A stretch of 64,000 nucleotides of DNA from Agrobacterium tumefaciens str. B6 (GTDB lineage: Bacteria > Pseudomonadota > Alphaproteobacteria > Rhizobiales > Rhizobiaceae): positions 86,977 through 150,976 of the forward strand of contig NZ_LMVK01000002.1 in NCBI RefSeq assembly GCF_001541315.1, read 5' to 3'. The translations under genes and the position numbers were made by a program. This document shows, piece by piece, positions 8,160 to 17,035 of this stretch; within the stretch, counting starts at the first letter, position 1, and every line of letters begins with the position of its first letter. The notes beneath the pieces were generated by a model. It was not told the DNA's origin, did not search any database, and saw only the letters and a program-made list of their open reading frames with translations.

Positions 8160-8911
8160 GTGATGGAAAGATCGCGCTCGTCACGGGTGGAGGAACAGGG
8201 GTCGGCAAGGCGATTGCCAAAGCGCTTCTGGAAGATGGTTACAAGGTCGCGATAACGGGCCGGCGGCGGGAGGTTCTCGACACTGCCGCCGCCGAATGGA
8301 GCGAACATAAAGACTGTGTTCTGGCCGTCGCGGCTGATATTTCCGCTCCGGCCGATGTCGAGCGGCTGTTTGCGGAAATCATCGGGCGTTTCGGTCGCCT
8401 CGATCTTCTGGTCAATAATGCCGGCATGTCCGCACCGGCGGTGCATATCGAAGATGTGCCGTTCGAAACCTGGAATGCCGTGGTCGGGGCTAACCTCACA
8501 GGGGCTTTTCTCTGCACCCAGGCGGCGTTTCGCCAGATGAAGACGCAGTCGCCGCAGGGTGGCCGCATCATCAACAATGGCTCGATTTCCGCCACCACGC
8601 CGCGGCCGCGGTCTGCGCCATATACCGCGACCAAACATGCGATCACCGGACTTACAAAATCGGCCGCGCTGGATGGCCGGCGGTTCAACATCGCCTGCGG
8701 ACAGATCGATATCGGCAATGCCAGCACCGAAATGACGCGCGCCATGGCAACCGGCGTGCTGCAGGCGGATGGCAGCACCGCCATCGAACCGACCATCGAT
8801 GCCGGCATCGTTGCCAAGGCCGTGGTGCATATGGCCTCGCTGCCGCTCGAGGCGAACGTGCTGACCATGACGGTGATGGCGAGCGGCATGCCTTTCGTCG
8901 GTCGCGGGTAA
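8156..8911 (+). CDS. Short-chain dehydrogenase/reductase
   Basis: A 251-residue classical SDR. It shows the cofactor motif [12 protein letters not shown] near residue 10, NNAG, the catalytic serine in NGSISA, and Tyr-x3-Lys in YTATKHA. It probably oxidises or reduces a hydroxyl/keto group of an intermediate made from the imported acid. The region after the catalytic Lys reads [10 protein letters not shown] in place of the usual Pro-Gly turn, as in a subgroup of catabolic SDRs. Translationally coupled to the denD-like gene by ATGA; the next gene starts 10 bp later. Confidence 0.9.
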   Translation: MSDGKIALVTGGGTGVGKAIAKALLEDGYKVAITGRRREVLDTAAAEWSEHKDCVLAVAADISAPADVERLFAEIIGRFGRLDLLVNNAGMSAPAVHIEDVPFETWNAVVGANLTGAFLCTQAAFRQMKTQSPQGGRIINNGSISATTPRPRSAPYTATKHAITGLTKSAALDGRRFNIACGQIDIGNASTEMTRAMATGVLQADGSTAIEPTIDAGIVAKAVVHMASLPLEANVLTMTVMASGMPFVGRG

Positions 8912-8920
8912 GGAGCGCGC

Positions 8921-9856
8921 ATGAAGCCCGATCTTCTGCAAACCTATCCGCTTCAGCCGCAGATCGAAGCCGAACTGCAAAAGCGCTTCAGGGTCCATCG
9001 CTGGCACGAAATATCCGACAAGCAGGCGTTTCTCCAGGCGGAGGCGGCGTCGATAAAGGCTGTCGTCACCGGCGGCCATATCGGGGTTGCTCCTGAACTC
9101 GCTGCCGGTCTGCCCGCTCTCGAAATCGTTGCCATCAATGGCGTCGGCTTCGACAAGGTCGATCTCGACCAGGCCCGCGCGCGCGGTTTCAGGGTGACGA
9201 ACACGCCTGACGTGCTGACCGAGGATGTGGCCGATCTTGCCATCGGTCTCTCTGTCATGCTGCTGCGCCAGCTTGTGCGCGCCGATCATCATGTCCGCTC
9301 CGGGGAGTGGAAAAGGGGCGAAATGCCGCTGGGTAACAAGGCCTCGCGGCGGCGTTACGGCATTTACGGGCTTGGCCGCATAGGCCGCGCCATTGCGGTG
9401 CGGCTGGAAGCTTTCGATGCGGAGATTTCCTATTTCAGCCGGCAGAAACAGGACGTGGTCTATGAGTATCATTCGACGGCCATGTCGCTCGCGAGGGACT
9501 GCGACGTCCTGATTGTCGCGGCGGCGGCAACGCCGGAGACAAAACACGCGATCAACCGCGAGGTGCTGGAGGCGCTGGGACCGGACGGTGTTCTCGTCAA
9601 CGTCGCCAGAGGGTCTCTGGTGGATGAAAAGGCGCTGGTTGATGTTCTTGTGGCAGGCGGGCTGAAGGGTGCAGCGCTCGATGTCTTCGAGAACGAACCG
9701 CATGTTCCCGAGGCGCTGATCGGCATGTGCAATGTCGTTCTCGCTCCGCATATCGGCGCTGCGACGCATGAGACGCGGCTTGAGATGGGCGCTCTGGTTC
9801 TCGCCAATCTGGATGCACATTTCGCGGGACGGGACCTGCCGACCGCAGTGGTCTAG
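8921..9856 (+). CDS. D-2-hydroxyacid dehydrogenase (glyoxylate/hydroxypyruvate reductase type)
   Basis: A 311-residue NAD(P)-dependent D-2-hydroxyacid dehydrogenase. The Rossmann motif GLGRIGRAI lies near residue 149, and the catalytic Arg (NVARGSLVD), Glu (DVFENEPHVP) and His (APHIGAATHET) are all present. The pattern resembles GhrB/hydroxypyruvate reductase-like enzymes that interconvert 2-oxo and 2-hydroxy acids. Last gene of the tricarboxylate-transporter operon, 10 bp after the SDR, with AAGGAG before the ATG. Confidence 0.9.
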   Translation: MKPDLLQTYPLQPQIEAELQKRFRVHRWHEISDKQAFLQAEAASIKAVVTGGHIGVAPELAAGLPALEIVAINGVGFDKVDLDQARARGFRVTNTPDVLTEDVADLAIGLSVMLLRQLVRADHHVRSGEWKRGEMPLGNKASRRRYGIYGLGRIGRAIAVRLEAFDAEISYFSRQKQDVVYEYHSTAMSLARDCDVLIVAAAATPETKHAINREVLEALGPDGVLVNVARGSLVDEKALVDVLVAGGLKGAALDVFENEPHVPEALIGMCNVVLAPHIGAATHETRLEMGALVLANLDAHFAGRDLPTAVV

Positions 9857-10025
9857 AATGTGCTGGTGGCTGGCATCGGCAACGTACGCCCCATCGGCCG
9901 GGTTGCGGCATCGCCGAATGTGGCGCATTCGCCATCCATACAAGTTGCTTATTACTCCAAAAAAAATCGGTCTTAGGCAAGCGATGAAAGCTTCACTACT
10001 GTTTGCTCAACGATAGGGGACAAAC
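9857..10025 (+). promoter_or_regulatory. Intergenic region between the two catabolic modules
   Basis: A 169-bp gap before the second module. The first half is GC-rich and contains a 6-bp inverted repeat (CGAATG 9915-9920, CATTCG 9926-9931) that might help end transcription. The second half (about 9938-10015) is markedly AT-richer, with an A8 tract, and is the likely promoter of the SDR-ABC operon. No consensus hexamer pair is clear. Confidence 0.35.
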
Positions 10026-10829
10026 ATGCCATTCTCAGACTACAAGACCGCACTCGTAACCGGCGCATCTTCCGGAATAGGCGCCGCTGTCGTCGAGCGA
10101 CTTTGCCGTGAAGGGCTGGAAGTGCATGCGGTCGCCAGAAGTGTGGACGCTCTCAATCAGCTGGCGAAGCGCACGGGCTGTTTCGCACATGCCATAGATG
10201 TGACAGACCGGGCGGCGCTCGCGAAGCTCACCAGTGAGGTGGCGTTCGATGTCCTCGTGAACAATGCCGGTGTCGACCGCCCGAAGAAATTTCTGGAAGC
10301 GGATGAGAGTGACATCGATCTCCTGATCGACGTCAACCTGCGCGCCGTGCTGCATCTCTGCCGCATGGTGGTGCCGGGCATGGTGGCGCGCGATCGCGGC
10401 CATGTCATCAACATCTCCTCCATTGCCGGCAATTATAATTTCGGTGGCAATTCCACCTATCACGCCAGTAAGGCAGGCGTGGCGATGCTGTCCAACCAGC
10501 TGCGCATCGATGCTTTCGGCAAACGCGTGCGGGTAACGGAAATCTGCCCCGGCCGCGTCGCAACCGACATCTTCAACCATGTTCATGGTGATGATCCGAG
10601 CATTCGCGAACGTTTTATCGATGGTTTCGAGCTGCCGCAGGCCTCCGATATCGCCGATGCAATCGCGTTTGCCATCGCAGCGCCCGTGGCCATGAATATT
10701 GGCCACATGGAAATTACCCCGACGCTTCAGGTCATGGGCGGTCTGCAGACGGCCAAGCCCCAAACGGTTGAAAATCGACCGACTGAAAATAAGGCTGCGG
10801 CGGGTGGAGCCGGAGGAAGAGTCGCGTGA
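10026..10829 (+). CDS. Short-chain dehydrogenase/reductase
   Basis: A 267-residue classical SDR with the NAD(P) motif TGASSGIGAAV near residue 14, NNAG, catalytic Ser in ISSIAG, Tyr-x3-Lys in YHASKAG, and CPGRVATDIF after it. The last 25 residues are a low-complexity tail beyond the SDR core (ending AAAGGAGGRVA). First gene of the second module; AGGGGACA precedes the ATG. It overlaps the downstream permease by ATGA-like coupling (start 10826 within its 3' end), so it is co-transcribed with the transporter and probably acts on the imported compound. Confidence 0.9.
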   Translation: MPFSDYKTALVTGASSGIGAAVVERLCREGLEVHAVARSVDALNQLAKRTGCFAHAIDVTDRAALAKLTSEVAFDVLVNNAGVDRPKKFLEADESDIDLLIDVNLRAVLHLCRMVVPGMVARDRGHVINISSIAGNYNFGGNSTYHASKAGVAMLSNQLRIDAFGKRVRVTEICPGRVATDIFNHVHGDDPSIRERFIDGFELPQASDIADAIAFAIAAPVAMNIGHMEITPTLQVMGGLQTAKPQTVENRPTENKAAAGGAGGRVA

Positions 10830-11533
10830 GCGGTTTTGACCTCTGGGCAATTCTGAACAATGCGGACTACGTCTCGATGTTTTTGCATGGCATCCAGATG
10901 ACGTTCATCATCTATGCCGGCTCATGGCTGCTTGCCATGTCGCTCGCCATCGTGCTGCTTGCCATCCGCCTGTCGCCTTTCCGCTTCGGTGATCCGCTGG
11001 TGGCGGCCTATGTGTCCTATCACCGCAACGTGCCGACGCTGGTGCAGCTGATGCTGTGGTATTTCGGCGTGTTCACGCTGCTGCCGAGCGGACTGGCCAG
11101 CTGGCTTTCGAGCCATAATGCCGAAGCGATCTTCGCCATTATCGGTCTCGGTCTTTGTCAGGCTGCATATTTCAGCGAGGATCTGCGCTCCGGCGTTCGT
11201 TCGATCAATCCCGGCCAGATGGAGGCCGCACGTGCGCTCGGGCATAGCTATGTCTCGGCCATGCGTTTCGTCATCATGCCGCAGGGCGTTCGCAATGCGC
11301 TGCCGCCGCTGATCAATCACAGCACGTCCCTCTTCAAGAACAGCAGTCTCGGCGTTCTGATCGGTGCACCGGAACTGACCCATGCCGTCAAGGAAGTCGA
11401 GAATCTGAGTTTCCGGACATTTGAGGTCTATCTGGTCGCCACCGTGCTTTATCTGTTCTTCTCGCTGCTGATCATGGGTCTTGGAGCCTATATCTCCATG
11501 CGCGCCGATCCTCTCCGGAGGGCACGGGCATGA
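10826..11533 (+). CDS. Amino-acid-type ABC transporter permease (HisM/GlnP family)
   Basis: A 235-residue inner-membrane permease with about five hydrophobic segments. The cytoplasmic EAA loop reads EAARALGHSYVSAMRFVIMPQ, the signature by which polar-amino-acid ABC permeases dock to the ATPase. It forms a heterodimer with the next gene product. It overlaps both neighbours by 4 bp, and starts with GTG at 10826 in the GTGA overlap. Confidence 0.93.
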   Translation: MSGFDLWAILNNADYVSMFLHGIQMTFIIYAGSWLLAMSLAIVLLAIRLSPFRFGDPLVAAYVSYHRNVPTLVQLMLWYFGVFTLLPSGLASWLSSHNAEAIFAIIGLGLCQAAYFSEDLRSGVRSINPGQMEAARALGHSYVSAMRFVIMPQGVRNALPPLINHSTSLFKNSSLGVLIGAPELTHAVKEVENLSFRTFEVYLVATVLYLFFSLLIMGLGAYISMRADPLRRARA

Positions 11534-12291
11534 TCCACGACATGATCGCAATCATCCAGGATTACTGGCTGCTGCTCCTCATCGGCCAATATCCCAACGG
11601 GCCGCTCGGCGGGCTTGCCAACACGCTTATCCTGTCGGCGCTCAGCATCGCGCTCGCCTTTCCCGTCAGCATCCTGATGGCGCTGGCACGGCTGTCGAAA
11701 TGGCGGCCCCTGCGCTGGCCGGTCACTGCCGTGGGCTATTTCACCCGCGGCGTGCCGCTGCTGATGCTCATTCTCTGGAGCTATTTTCTCGTTCCGCTCT
11801 GGACCGGCGCCGACGTGCCGAGCTTTGTCACCATGCTGACCACGCTCGTCATCTATCAGGGCGCTTTCATGAGCGAAGTCGTGCGCGCCGGCATCGTATC
11901 GCTGGGCACGGGGCAGATGGATGCGGCGCGGGCGCTCGGCCACGGCTATTTCAGCGCGATGCGTTACATCATCCTGCCGCAGGCGCTCTACAACATGATC
12001 CCGAGCCTGATCTCGACCTTCGTATCCACCATCAAGGACACGACCCTCGGCTACGTCATCAATGTGCCTGACCTGACCTTTGCGGCGAACCAGGTGAACA
12101 ACCAACTCCTGACCCAACCCTTCCAGGTCTTCCTCATTCTGGCGCTGGTCTATTACATCATCTGCTGGTCGCTCACCCAAGTCGCCAATCTTCTCGAGCG
12201 CCGCATCGCCCGCCGGCGCGCCGGCCCGCGCGGCAAGCTTGCCGTTGACACCGCACCGGCCCCCGCCAATATCGTTACGGAGCAGCTATGA
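11530..12291 (+). CDS. Amino-acid-type ABC transporter permease (HisQ/GlnP family)
   Basis: A 253-residue permease, partner of the preceding gene. The EAA loop is visible ([21 protein letters not shown]) with hydrophobic helices on both sides. The C-terminal 20 residues are a basic-to-proline-rich cytoplasmic tail. ATGA overlap with both the upstream permease and the downstream ATPase shows tight coupling. Confidence 0.93.
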   Translation: MIHDMIAIIQDYWLLLLIGQYPNGPLGGLANTLILSALSIALAFPVSILMALARLSKWRPLRWPVTAVGYFTRGVPLLMLILWSYFLVPLWTGADVPSFVTMLTTLVIYQGAFMSEVVRAGIVSLGTGQMDAARALGHGYFSAMRYIILPQALYNMIPSLISTFVSTIKDTTLGYVINVPDLTFAANQVNNQLLTQPFQVFLILALVYYIICWSLTQVANLLERRIARRRAGPRGKLAVDTAPAPANIVTEQL

Positions 12292-13052
12292 CCGCGCCAG
12301 TTTCCGCCACTCAGGACTACACCATCACGCTTTCGCAAGTCTGCAAAAGCTATGGCGATTATCAGGTGCTCAAGGATGTCAACGAAAACGTCACCCGTGG
12401 CGAGGTCGTGGTCATCTGTGGGCCGTCGGGTTCCGGCAAGTCCACCCTTATCCGCACGATCAACCGTCTGGAGGAGATCAGCAGCGGCTCGATCATGCTG
12501 GATGGCAGGAACATCCATGCCCAGATGCGCGCCAAGGAGCTGAATGGGCTGCGCAGCCGGGTGGGCTTCGTCTTCCAGAGCTTCAACCTCTTCCCGCATC
12601 TTTCGGTGGTGGAAAATGTCTCCATGTCACCGATCCGGGTGAAGGGTGTTTCCCCGGCGGTTGCGCATGAAAAGGCGCTGAAGCTTCTCGATCGCGTCGG
12701 CCTTGCCGACAAGGCCGGTTCCTATCCCGCCCAGCTTTCCGGCGGCCAGCAGCAGCGCGTCGCCATTGCGCGGGCGCTCGCCATGGAGCCGCCGGTCATG
12801 CTGTTCGACGAGCCGACCTCAGCGCTCGATCCGGAAATGGTCGGTGAGGTGCTCGCCGTCATGAAGAGCCTCGCTGCCGAAGGCATGACCATGCTCTGCG
12901 TCACCCATGAAATGGGCTTTGCCCGTGAAGTGGCCGACCGCATCTGGTTCATCGATGCCGGGCGCATTCTCGAAACCGCGAAACCGGACGAGTTTTTCAA
13001 AAATCCGCAACATCCGCGTGCCCAGCGGTTTCTTGCCGATCTGAGACACTAG
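12288..13052 (+). CDS. Amino-acid-type ABC transporter ATP-binding protein (GlnQ family)
   Basis: A 254-residue ATPase with a complete nucleotide-binding domain: Walker [10 protein letters not shown] near residue 45, signature [15 protein letters not shown], Walker [13 protein letters not shown], and switch His in VTHEMGFA. It powers the two permeases encoded just upstream. GGAG lies before the ATG, which overlaps the permease stop. Confidence 0.95.
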   Translation: MTAPVSATQDYTITLSQVCKSYGDYQVLKDVNENVTRGEVVVICGPSGSGKSTLIRTINRLEEISSGSIMLDGRNIHAQMRAKELNGLRSRVGFVFQSFNLFPHLSVVENVSMSPIRVKGVSPAVAHEKALKLLDRVGLADKAGSYPAQLSGGQQQRVAIARALAMEPPVMLFDEPTSALDPEMVGEVLAVMKSLAAEGMTMLCVTHEMGFAREVADRIWFIDAGRILETAKPDEFFKNPQHPRAQRFLADLRH

Positions 13053-13085
13053 GACCCAACCTCTATAATAACAGGGAGAACTGAA

Positions 13086-13922
13086 ATGAACTGGAAGTGC
13101 ATTACTCTTACCGCCGTATTGGCGACCTCGGCTGCGGTCATTCCGGCCAAGGCGGATCAACTCGATACGATCATTGCGAACAAGACGCTGCGTTGCGCGA
13201 CATTCGCCGACGTCCCGCCTTTCGCCTCGCCGGATCCGAAGACACGCGAAATGGCCGGCTTCGACGTCGATCTGTGCGGCGCTATCGCCAAGGAACTGGG
13301 CGTCAAGGCCGAGATCAAGCCGGTGTCGGTCGAAGCGCGCGTTCCAGAAGTCAAGCTCGGCCGCGTCGATCTCTCGGTGGCGAACCTTGCCTATACCCAG
13401 AGCCGCGCCGAACAGATCCAGTTCAGCGATCCCTATTATCTGGCTAAGGAAATGCTGATCGTTCCGGTCGACGACCCCGGCACCAAGAAGTCCGATTTCG
13501 TCGGCCAGCGCATCGCTTCCAGCAAGGGCTCGACGTCGGAACTCTCCGTCAAGCTCAACAAGTCCGAGCCGCTGACGTTCCAGGATACGGCGTCCGCCTA
13601 TCTCGCCGTGCAGCAGGGCAAGGCGCGCGGCATCGTTGGCAACACCATGACGATGACCAAGTTCGTCAACGAATCCAAGACCAAGGGCAAGCAGATGCGC
13701 ATGATCGAAGAGCCGATGCTCTTCCAGCCGATCGGCATTGGCATGGCCAAGGACAATCCCGCGCTGACGGCCAAGATCAACGAGATTCTCCGCAAGCTCG
13801 ATGCGGATGGCGAGATCAACCGCATCTGGGACAAGTGGCTTGGCCCGAACACCGAATACAAGATGACGCGCACCGACAAGGTCGTGCCTCTTTCCGAATT
13901 GAAGTTCGATCCGATCCCCTGA
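13086..13922 (+). CDS. Amino-acid-type ABC transporter substrate-binding protein
   Basis: A 278-residue periplasmic binding protein (SBP_bac_3 fold). The signal peptide covers about residues 1-23 with cleavage after AKA. The mature part has the family patterns KTLRCATFADVPPFA, GFDVDLCGAIAKELG and LSVANLAYTQSRAEQIQFSD. The ligand is probably a small polar or carboxylated compound; the neighbouring aldolase and dehydrogenases argue for a hydroxy or oxo acid rather than a standard amino acid. GGGAGAA precedes the ATG. A strong stem-loop follows the stop. Confidence 0.93.
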   Translation: MNWKCITLTAVLATSAAVIPAKADQLDTIIANKTLRCATFADVPPFASPDPKTREMAGFDVDLCGAIAKELGVKAEIKPVSVEARVPEVKLGRVDLSVANLAYTQSRAEQIQFSDPYYLAKEMLIVPVDDPGTKKSDFVGQRIASSKGSTSELSVKLNKSEPLTFQDTASAYLAVQQGKARGIVGNTMTMTKFVNESKTKGKQMRMIEEPMLFQPIGIGMAKDNPALTAKINEILRKLDADGEINRIWDKWLGPNTEYKMTRTDKVVPLSELKFDPIP

Positions 13923-13971
13923 GCTTCGGCTCAGCCTCGGCCATCATTCCATCCATTCAACACCATCATCG

Positions 13972-13994
13972 GTCGGCGAGACGTTCTCGCCGAC
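13972..13994 (+). other. Stem-loop after the amino-acid-type binding protein gene
   Basis: GTCGGCGAGA (13972-13981) and TCTCGCCGAC (13985-13994) form a perfect 10-bp stem around a 3-nt loop (CGT), between the binding-protein gene and the second RraA-like gene. No T-run follows. It probably protects or ends part of the transcripts so that the binding protein is made in excess. Confidence 0.6.
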
Positions 13995-14016
13995 GGTTTC
14001 AACGTGGGAGGTTTTC

Positions 14017-14691
14017 ATGATCCACATTAAAGATATCGCGCAGCGTCCGGCCAAGGCGGATGTCGAAGCCCTAGCCAAATTCTCTCCCGCCACGATTCAT
14101 GAGGCGCAGGGACGTCGCGGCGCATTGTCATCCCGGCTGAAGCCGGTCGATTATCGCATGAAGCTCTGCGGTCCGGCCTTCACGGTTAAATGTGCGCCGC
14201 GCGACAACATCATGCTGCAGCTTGCCATCAACTATGCCAAGCCGGGCGACATCATCGTCGTTTCCGCCGGCGAATATGAAGAAGCCGGTTCGTTCGGCGA
14301 CGTCCTCGCCAATGCCTGCCTCGCAAAGGGTATTGGCGGCCTGGTGACCGATACCGGCGTGCGCGACACGCTGCAGCTACGAGACCTCGGTTTCCCGGTC
14401 TTCTCGCTCAGCGTCTGCATCAAGGGCACGGTCAAGGAGACCATTGCCGCGGTCAATGATCAGGTGATCGTTGGTGGCGAGATCATCAATCCGGGCGATA
14501 TTATCGTCGGTGATGCCGACGGGCTGGTGGTCGTCAGACGCGATGAAGCGCAGGAAGCGGCCAAGCTTTCGCAGGCCCGCGAAGATGCCGAGGCGGGCTA
14601 CATCGAAGCCTACAAGCAGGGCAAGTCAGTGATCGAGGTCAGCAAGCTCGAGGCCGTGCTGAAAGCCAAGGGCCTCGTGGTCGATATCTGA
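14017..14691 (+). CDS. RraA-like aldolase family protein (second copy)
   Basis: A 224-residue paralogue of the protein at 4421, sharing FSPATIHEAQG near the N-terminus, the FGDVLANACLAKG loop, the Arg-Asp pair in TGVRD, and FPVFSL. The metal/substrate residues known from HMG/CHA aldolases are kept, so an aldolase or decarboxylase acting on a 4-hydroxy-2-oxo acid or related compound is likely. The last 50 residues are divergent and helical. The ATG has GGGAGG upstream. It follows the ABC transporter genes and precedes a zinc dehydrogenase, mirroring the first module. Confidence 0.88.
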   Translation: MIHIKDIAQRPAKADVEALAKFSPATIHEAQGRRGALSSRLKPVDYRMKLCGPAFTVKCAPRDNIMLQLAINYAKPGDIIVVSAGEYEEAGSFGDVLANACLAKGIGGLVTDTGVRDTLQLRDLGFPVFSLSVCIKGTVKETIAAVNDQVIVGGEIINPGDIIVGDADGLVVVRRDEAQEAAKLSQAREDAEAGYIEAYKQGKSVIEVSKLEAVLKAKGLVVDI

Positions 14692-14754
14692 GAAATCCGG
14701 GGAATGGCCTGGCGGCATTAGCCGCCATGCCGAACCCTCATGGGAGGAGAGACT

Positions 14755-15786
14755 ATGAAAGCGGTTGTCATCCACGCGGCGAAGGATCTGCGGATCGAGG
14801 AACGGCCGGACGAACAGCCCGGCCCGGGACAGGTCGAGGTCGCCATCGAGGCGGGCGGCATCTGCGGCTCCGACCTGCATTATTACAATCACGGCGGTTT
14901 CGGCACCGTGCGCGTGCGTGAGCCGATGATCCTTGGCCATGAGGTGGCCGGTACCATCAAGGCTTTGGGAGAGGGGGTTTCCGGTCTGGCTGTTGGCGAC
15001 CGTGTTGCCGTATCGCCGAGCCGGCCCTGCAACCATTGCGAATTCTGCCTGAAGGGTCAGCAGAACCAGTGCCTGAACATGCGCTTTTATGGCTCCGCCA
15101 TGCCCATGCCGCATATTCAGGGTGCATTCCGCCAGCGCCTCGTCGCCGAAGCATACCAGTGCCACAAGGTGCGGGATGGCATCTCCATCCATGAAGCGGC
15201 CATGGCCGAACCCTTCGCGGTAACGCTGCATGGTGTCAACCGCGCTGGCGCATTGACCGACAAACGTGTTCTGGTCACCGGCTGTGGGCCGATCGGTGCG
15301 TTGGCGATCATTGCCGCCCGTGCTCATGGGGCTCGGGAAATCGTCGCGACCGACATCATGGATGCGGTTCTGCAAAAGGCGCTCGCCATCGGCGCCGACC
15401 GCGTCATCAATGTGGCGAGCGACCCGGATGCGCTCTCCGCCTATTCGGCAAACAAGGGTTATTTCGACGTTCAGTTCGAGGCGTCCGGAAATGAAAGAGC
15501 CGTCCGTTCGGGTCTCGAAGCGCTGAAACCCCGCTCTACCGTGGTTCAGCTTGGCCTCGGCGGCGATGTGTCCATTCCGCAGAATATGGTGGTTGCCAAG
15601 GAAATCGAGATGAAGGGCACGTTCCGGTTCCATGAGGAATTCGGACTTGCCGTCGATTTCATCAACCAGCGCCGTGTCGACCTGAAGCCCCTGCTGACCG
15701 GAACCTTTCCATTGGAAGAAGCGGTTGCGGCATTTGAGGCCGCGGGTGACAGAAGCAGGTCGATGAAGGTTCAACTCGCCTTTTAA
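14755..15786 (+). CDS. Zinc-dependent alcohol dehydrogenase, L-idonate 5-dehydrogenase type
   Basis: A 343-residue medium-chain dehydrogenase. The catalytic zinc site begins GGICGSDLHYYNHGGFG and GHEVAG; the structural zinc uses four cysteines in CNHCEFCLKGQQNQC; the Rossmann motif is GCGPIG. The segment MRFYGSAMPMPHIQGAFRQ is characteristic of the L-idonate 5-dehydrogenase group, which oxidises L-idonate to 5-keto-gluconate; the true substrate here may be another sugar acid. I start at 14755 (MKAVVIHAAKDL), 6 bases after GGGAGGAGA, rather than at 14740. Last gene of the module, followed by a terminator. Confidence 0.85.
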   Translation: MKAVVIHAAKDLRIEERPDEQPGPGQVEVAIEAGGICGSDLHYYNHGGFGTVRVREPMILGHEVAGTIKALGEGVSGLAVGDRVAVSPSRPCNHCEFCLKGQQNQCLNMRFYGSAMPMPHIQGAFRQRLVAEAYQCHKVRDGISIHEAAMAEPFAVTLHGVNRAGALTDKRVLVTGCGPIGALAIIAARAHGAREIVATDIMDAVLQKALAIGADRVINVASDPDALSAYSANKGYFDVQFEASGNERAVRSGLEALKPRSTVVQLGLGGDVSIPQNMVVAKEIEMKGTFRFHEEFGLAVDFINQRRVDLKPLLTGTFPLEEAVAAFEAAGDRSRSMKVQLAF

Positions 15787-15808
15787 CAGGCGCCGTTCCC
15801 CGCTGTCG

Positions 15809-15843
15809 AAACGGCCGCAGGAAGATTTCGATTGCGGCCGTTT
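15809..15843. terminator. Bidirectional terminator between idnD-type gene and MarR-GNAT gene
   Basis: AAACGGCCGCA (15809-15819) and TGCGGCCGTTT (15833-15843) make a perfect 11-bp stem with a 13-nt loop, placed between two convergent genes. The A/T ends give a short U-run in both directions, fitting a shared rho-independent terminator. Confidence 0.65.
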
Positions 15844-15859
15844 ACGCGCGGTTGAAAGA

Positions 15860-16801
15860 TCATTCGGGCCGTGGCCGGACGAAGCGCTGTTCCAGCACCT
15901 CGCTTCCCCATTGGCTGCCCGGATGTTCCTCGACACATGCGAAACCATGGGCTTCGTAAAGGTGTCGCGCGGCCAAAAGGCCGTTGAATGTCCAGAGGTG
16001 GGTCTCGGCAAACCCTCTTTCATCAACGAAGGCCAACGCAGTCTCCAGCAGCCTGCGTCCCACACCGCCACCGCGTACGCCGTCATCAACGATGAACCAG
16101 CGCAGATGCGCAATATCCGCTCCGAGATCTTCACCATCGATAGCGACGGAGCCGATGATCTCCTGTCCGCGCATTGCGACCCAGATCGCATTCTTCGGGC
16201 TTTCGAGCCGGTTGCAGAAAGCCGCGAGGCCTTCGGCCACGACGGATTCGAAACGCTGGCCGAAACCGGATGTCCGGGCGTAATAAAGCGCATGCATCTG
16301 CGTGATACGGGCAATGATACCCGGCCTGTACCCCTCCTGGATCTCTATGGAGGGAGCAACGGTATCGGTCCGGTCTCCCAGCGCATCGGCGTAAAGACGG
16401 AGCCCTTGGAGGATCGTGTGGGCATCCGCCGACGTAAGCTGCGTCAGGGCGTCGGAGACCTGCCGGTTCGCAAAGCCGTGAATGGCGCCCACCTTCTCCT
16501 GCCCTTTCCCCGTCAGACGCAACCGCTTGATACGGCTATCCTCCTCATCCGTTTCTTCGCGAACATCGCCGGAAAGCACGAGCTTGCGCAGCATGCGGCT
16601 GACACTCGATTTTTCAAGCCGCAGCAGCTTTCCCAGATCCCGCGCCGTGATGTTGGGGCATGTCTCGATCTCGATCAGTGCATGCACGGCGGAGGGCGGC
16701 AGATCGGTGCCGGCAAAATCTCCGCCCATGAAGCCGAGTTCGCGGACGAGCCGGCGCGAGGTGGAGCGGATATCGCTTACGGGGAAAGGTTGCTGGGACA
16801 C
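15860..16801 (-). CDS. MarR-family regulator fused to GNAT acetyltransferase
   Basis: A 313-residue two-domain protein. Residues about 1-145 are a MarR winged helix (ITARDLGKLLRLEKSSVSRMLRKLV as recognition region, DSRIKRLRLTGKGQEK as wing). Residues about 155-313 are a GNAT domain with the acetyl-CoA loop VRGGGVGRRLLETAL. This fusion is a known family that pairs DNA binding with an N-acetyltransferase; targets are usually unknown. The ATG at 16801 sits 9 bp from a 27-bp near-perfect palindrome, a likely autoregulatory operator. Convergent with the idnD-type gene. Confidence 0.93.
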   Translation of the reverse strand: MSQQPFPVSDIRSTSRRLVRELGFMGGDFAGTDLPPSAVHALIEIETCPNITARDLGKLLRLEKSSVSRMLRKLVLSGDVREETDEEDSRIKRLRLTGKGQEKVGAIHGFANRQVSDALTQLTSADAHTILQGLRLYADALGDRTDTVAPSIEIQEGYRPGIIARITQMHALYYARTSGFGQRFESVVAEGLAAFCNRLESPKNAIWVAMRGQEIIGSVAIDGEDLGADIAHLRWFIVDDGVRGGGVGRRLLETALAFVDERGFAETHLWTFNGLLAARHLYEAHGFACVEEHPGSQWGSEVLEQRFVRPRPE

Positions 16802-16810
16802 GGTTGATCC

Positions 16811-16837
16811 ATTATGGTTGCATCATGCAACCGTAAT
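16811..16837. promoter_or_regulatory. 27-bp palindromic operator of the MarR-GNAT gene
   Basis: Centre TCA at 16823-16825; arms pair from 16811 to 16837 over 12 positions with one mismatch (T16815 against G16833). The core is GGTTGCA-TCA-TGCAACC. Size and symmetry are typical of MarR-dimer sites, and it lies immediately upstream of the MarR-GNAT start codon. Autorepression is inferred from position. Confidence 0.7.
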
Positions 16838-17035
16838 CACATTCTGCTTCGCTTGCCAAGATTGCTGCCAACGTAAAAGGCTGGCTTTCTCTGCAAAAGC
16901 GGGCAATCTGCTCTCCCGGTCGCCGACAATGGTGGCTAAACCGATATCATCGGCAAGATGGATGGTCGCTGAGACCGTACGGTGGAATTTCCTGGCCGCG
17001 TTCGCGGCAGTTGATTATCCGGCTATGGAGCAGGC

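Noticed and set aside
8117..9943. Long open frame (about 608 codons) on the minus strand across the SDR and hydroxyacid dehydrogenase genes
   Set aside because: Antisense shadow of two well-supported genes in high-GC DNA; its translation is His/Arg/Gln-rich without domains and has no ribosome binding site.
13064..13069. Perfect TATAAT before the amino-acid-type binding-protein gene
   Set aside because: A promoter there would start transcription within about 10 bases of the ATG and lose room for the Shine-Dalgarno; the -35 is only 4/6. Probably chance in a short AT-rich gap.
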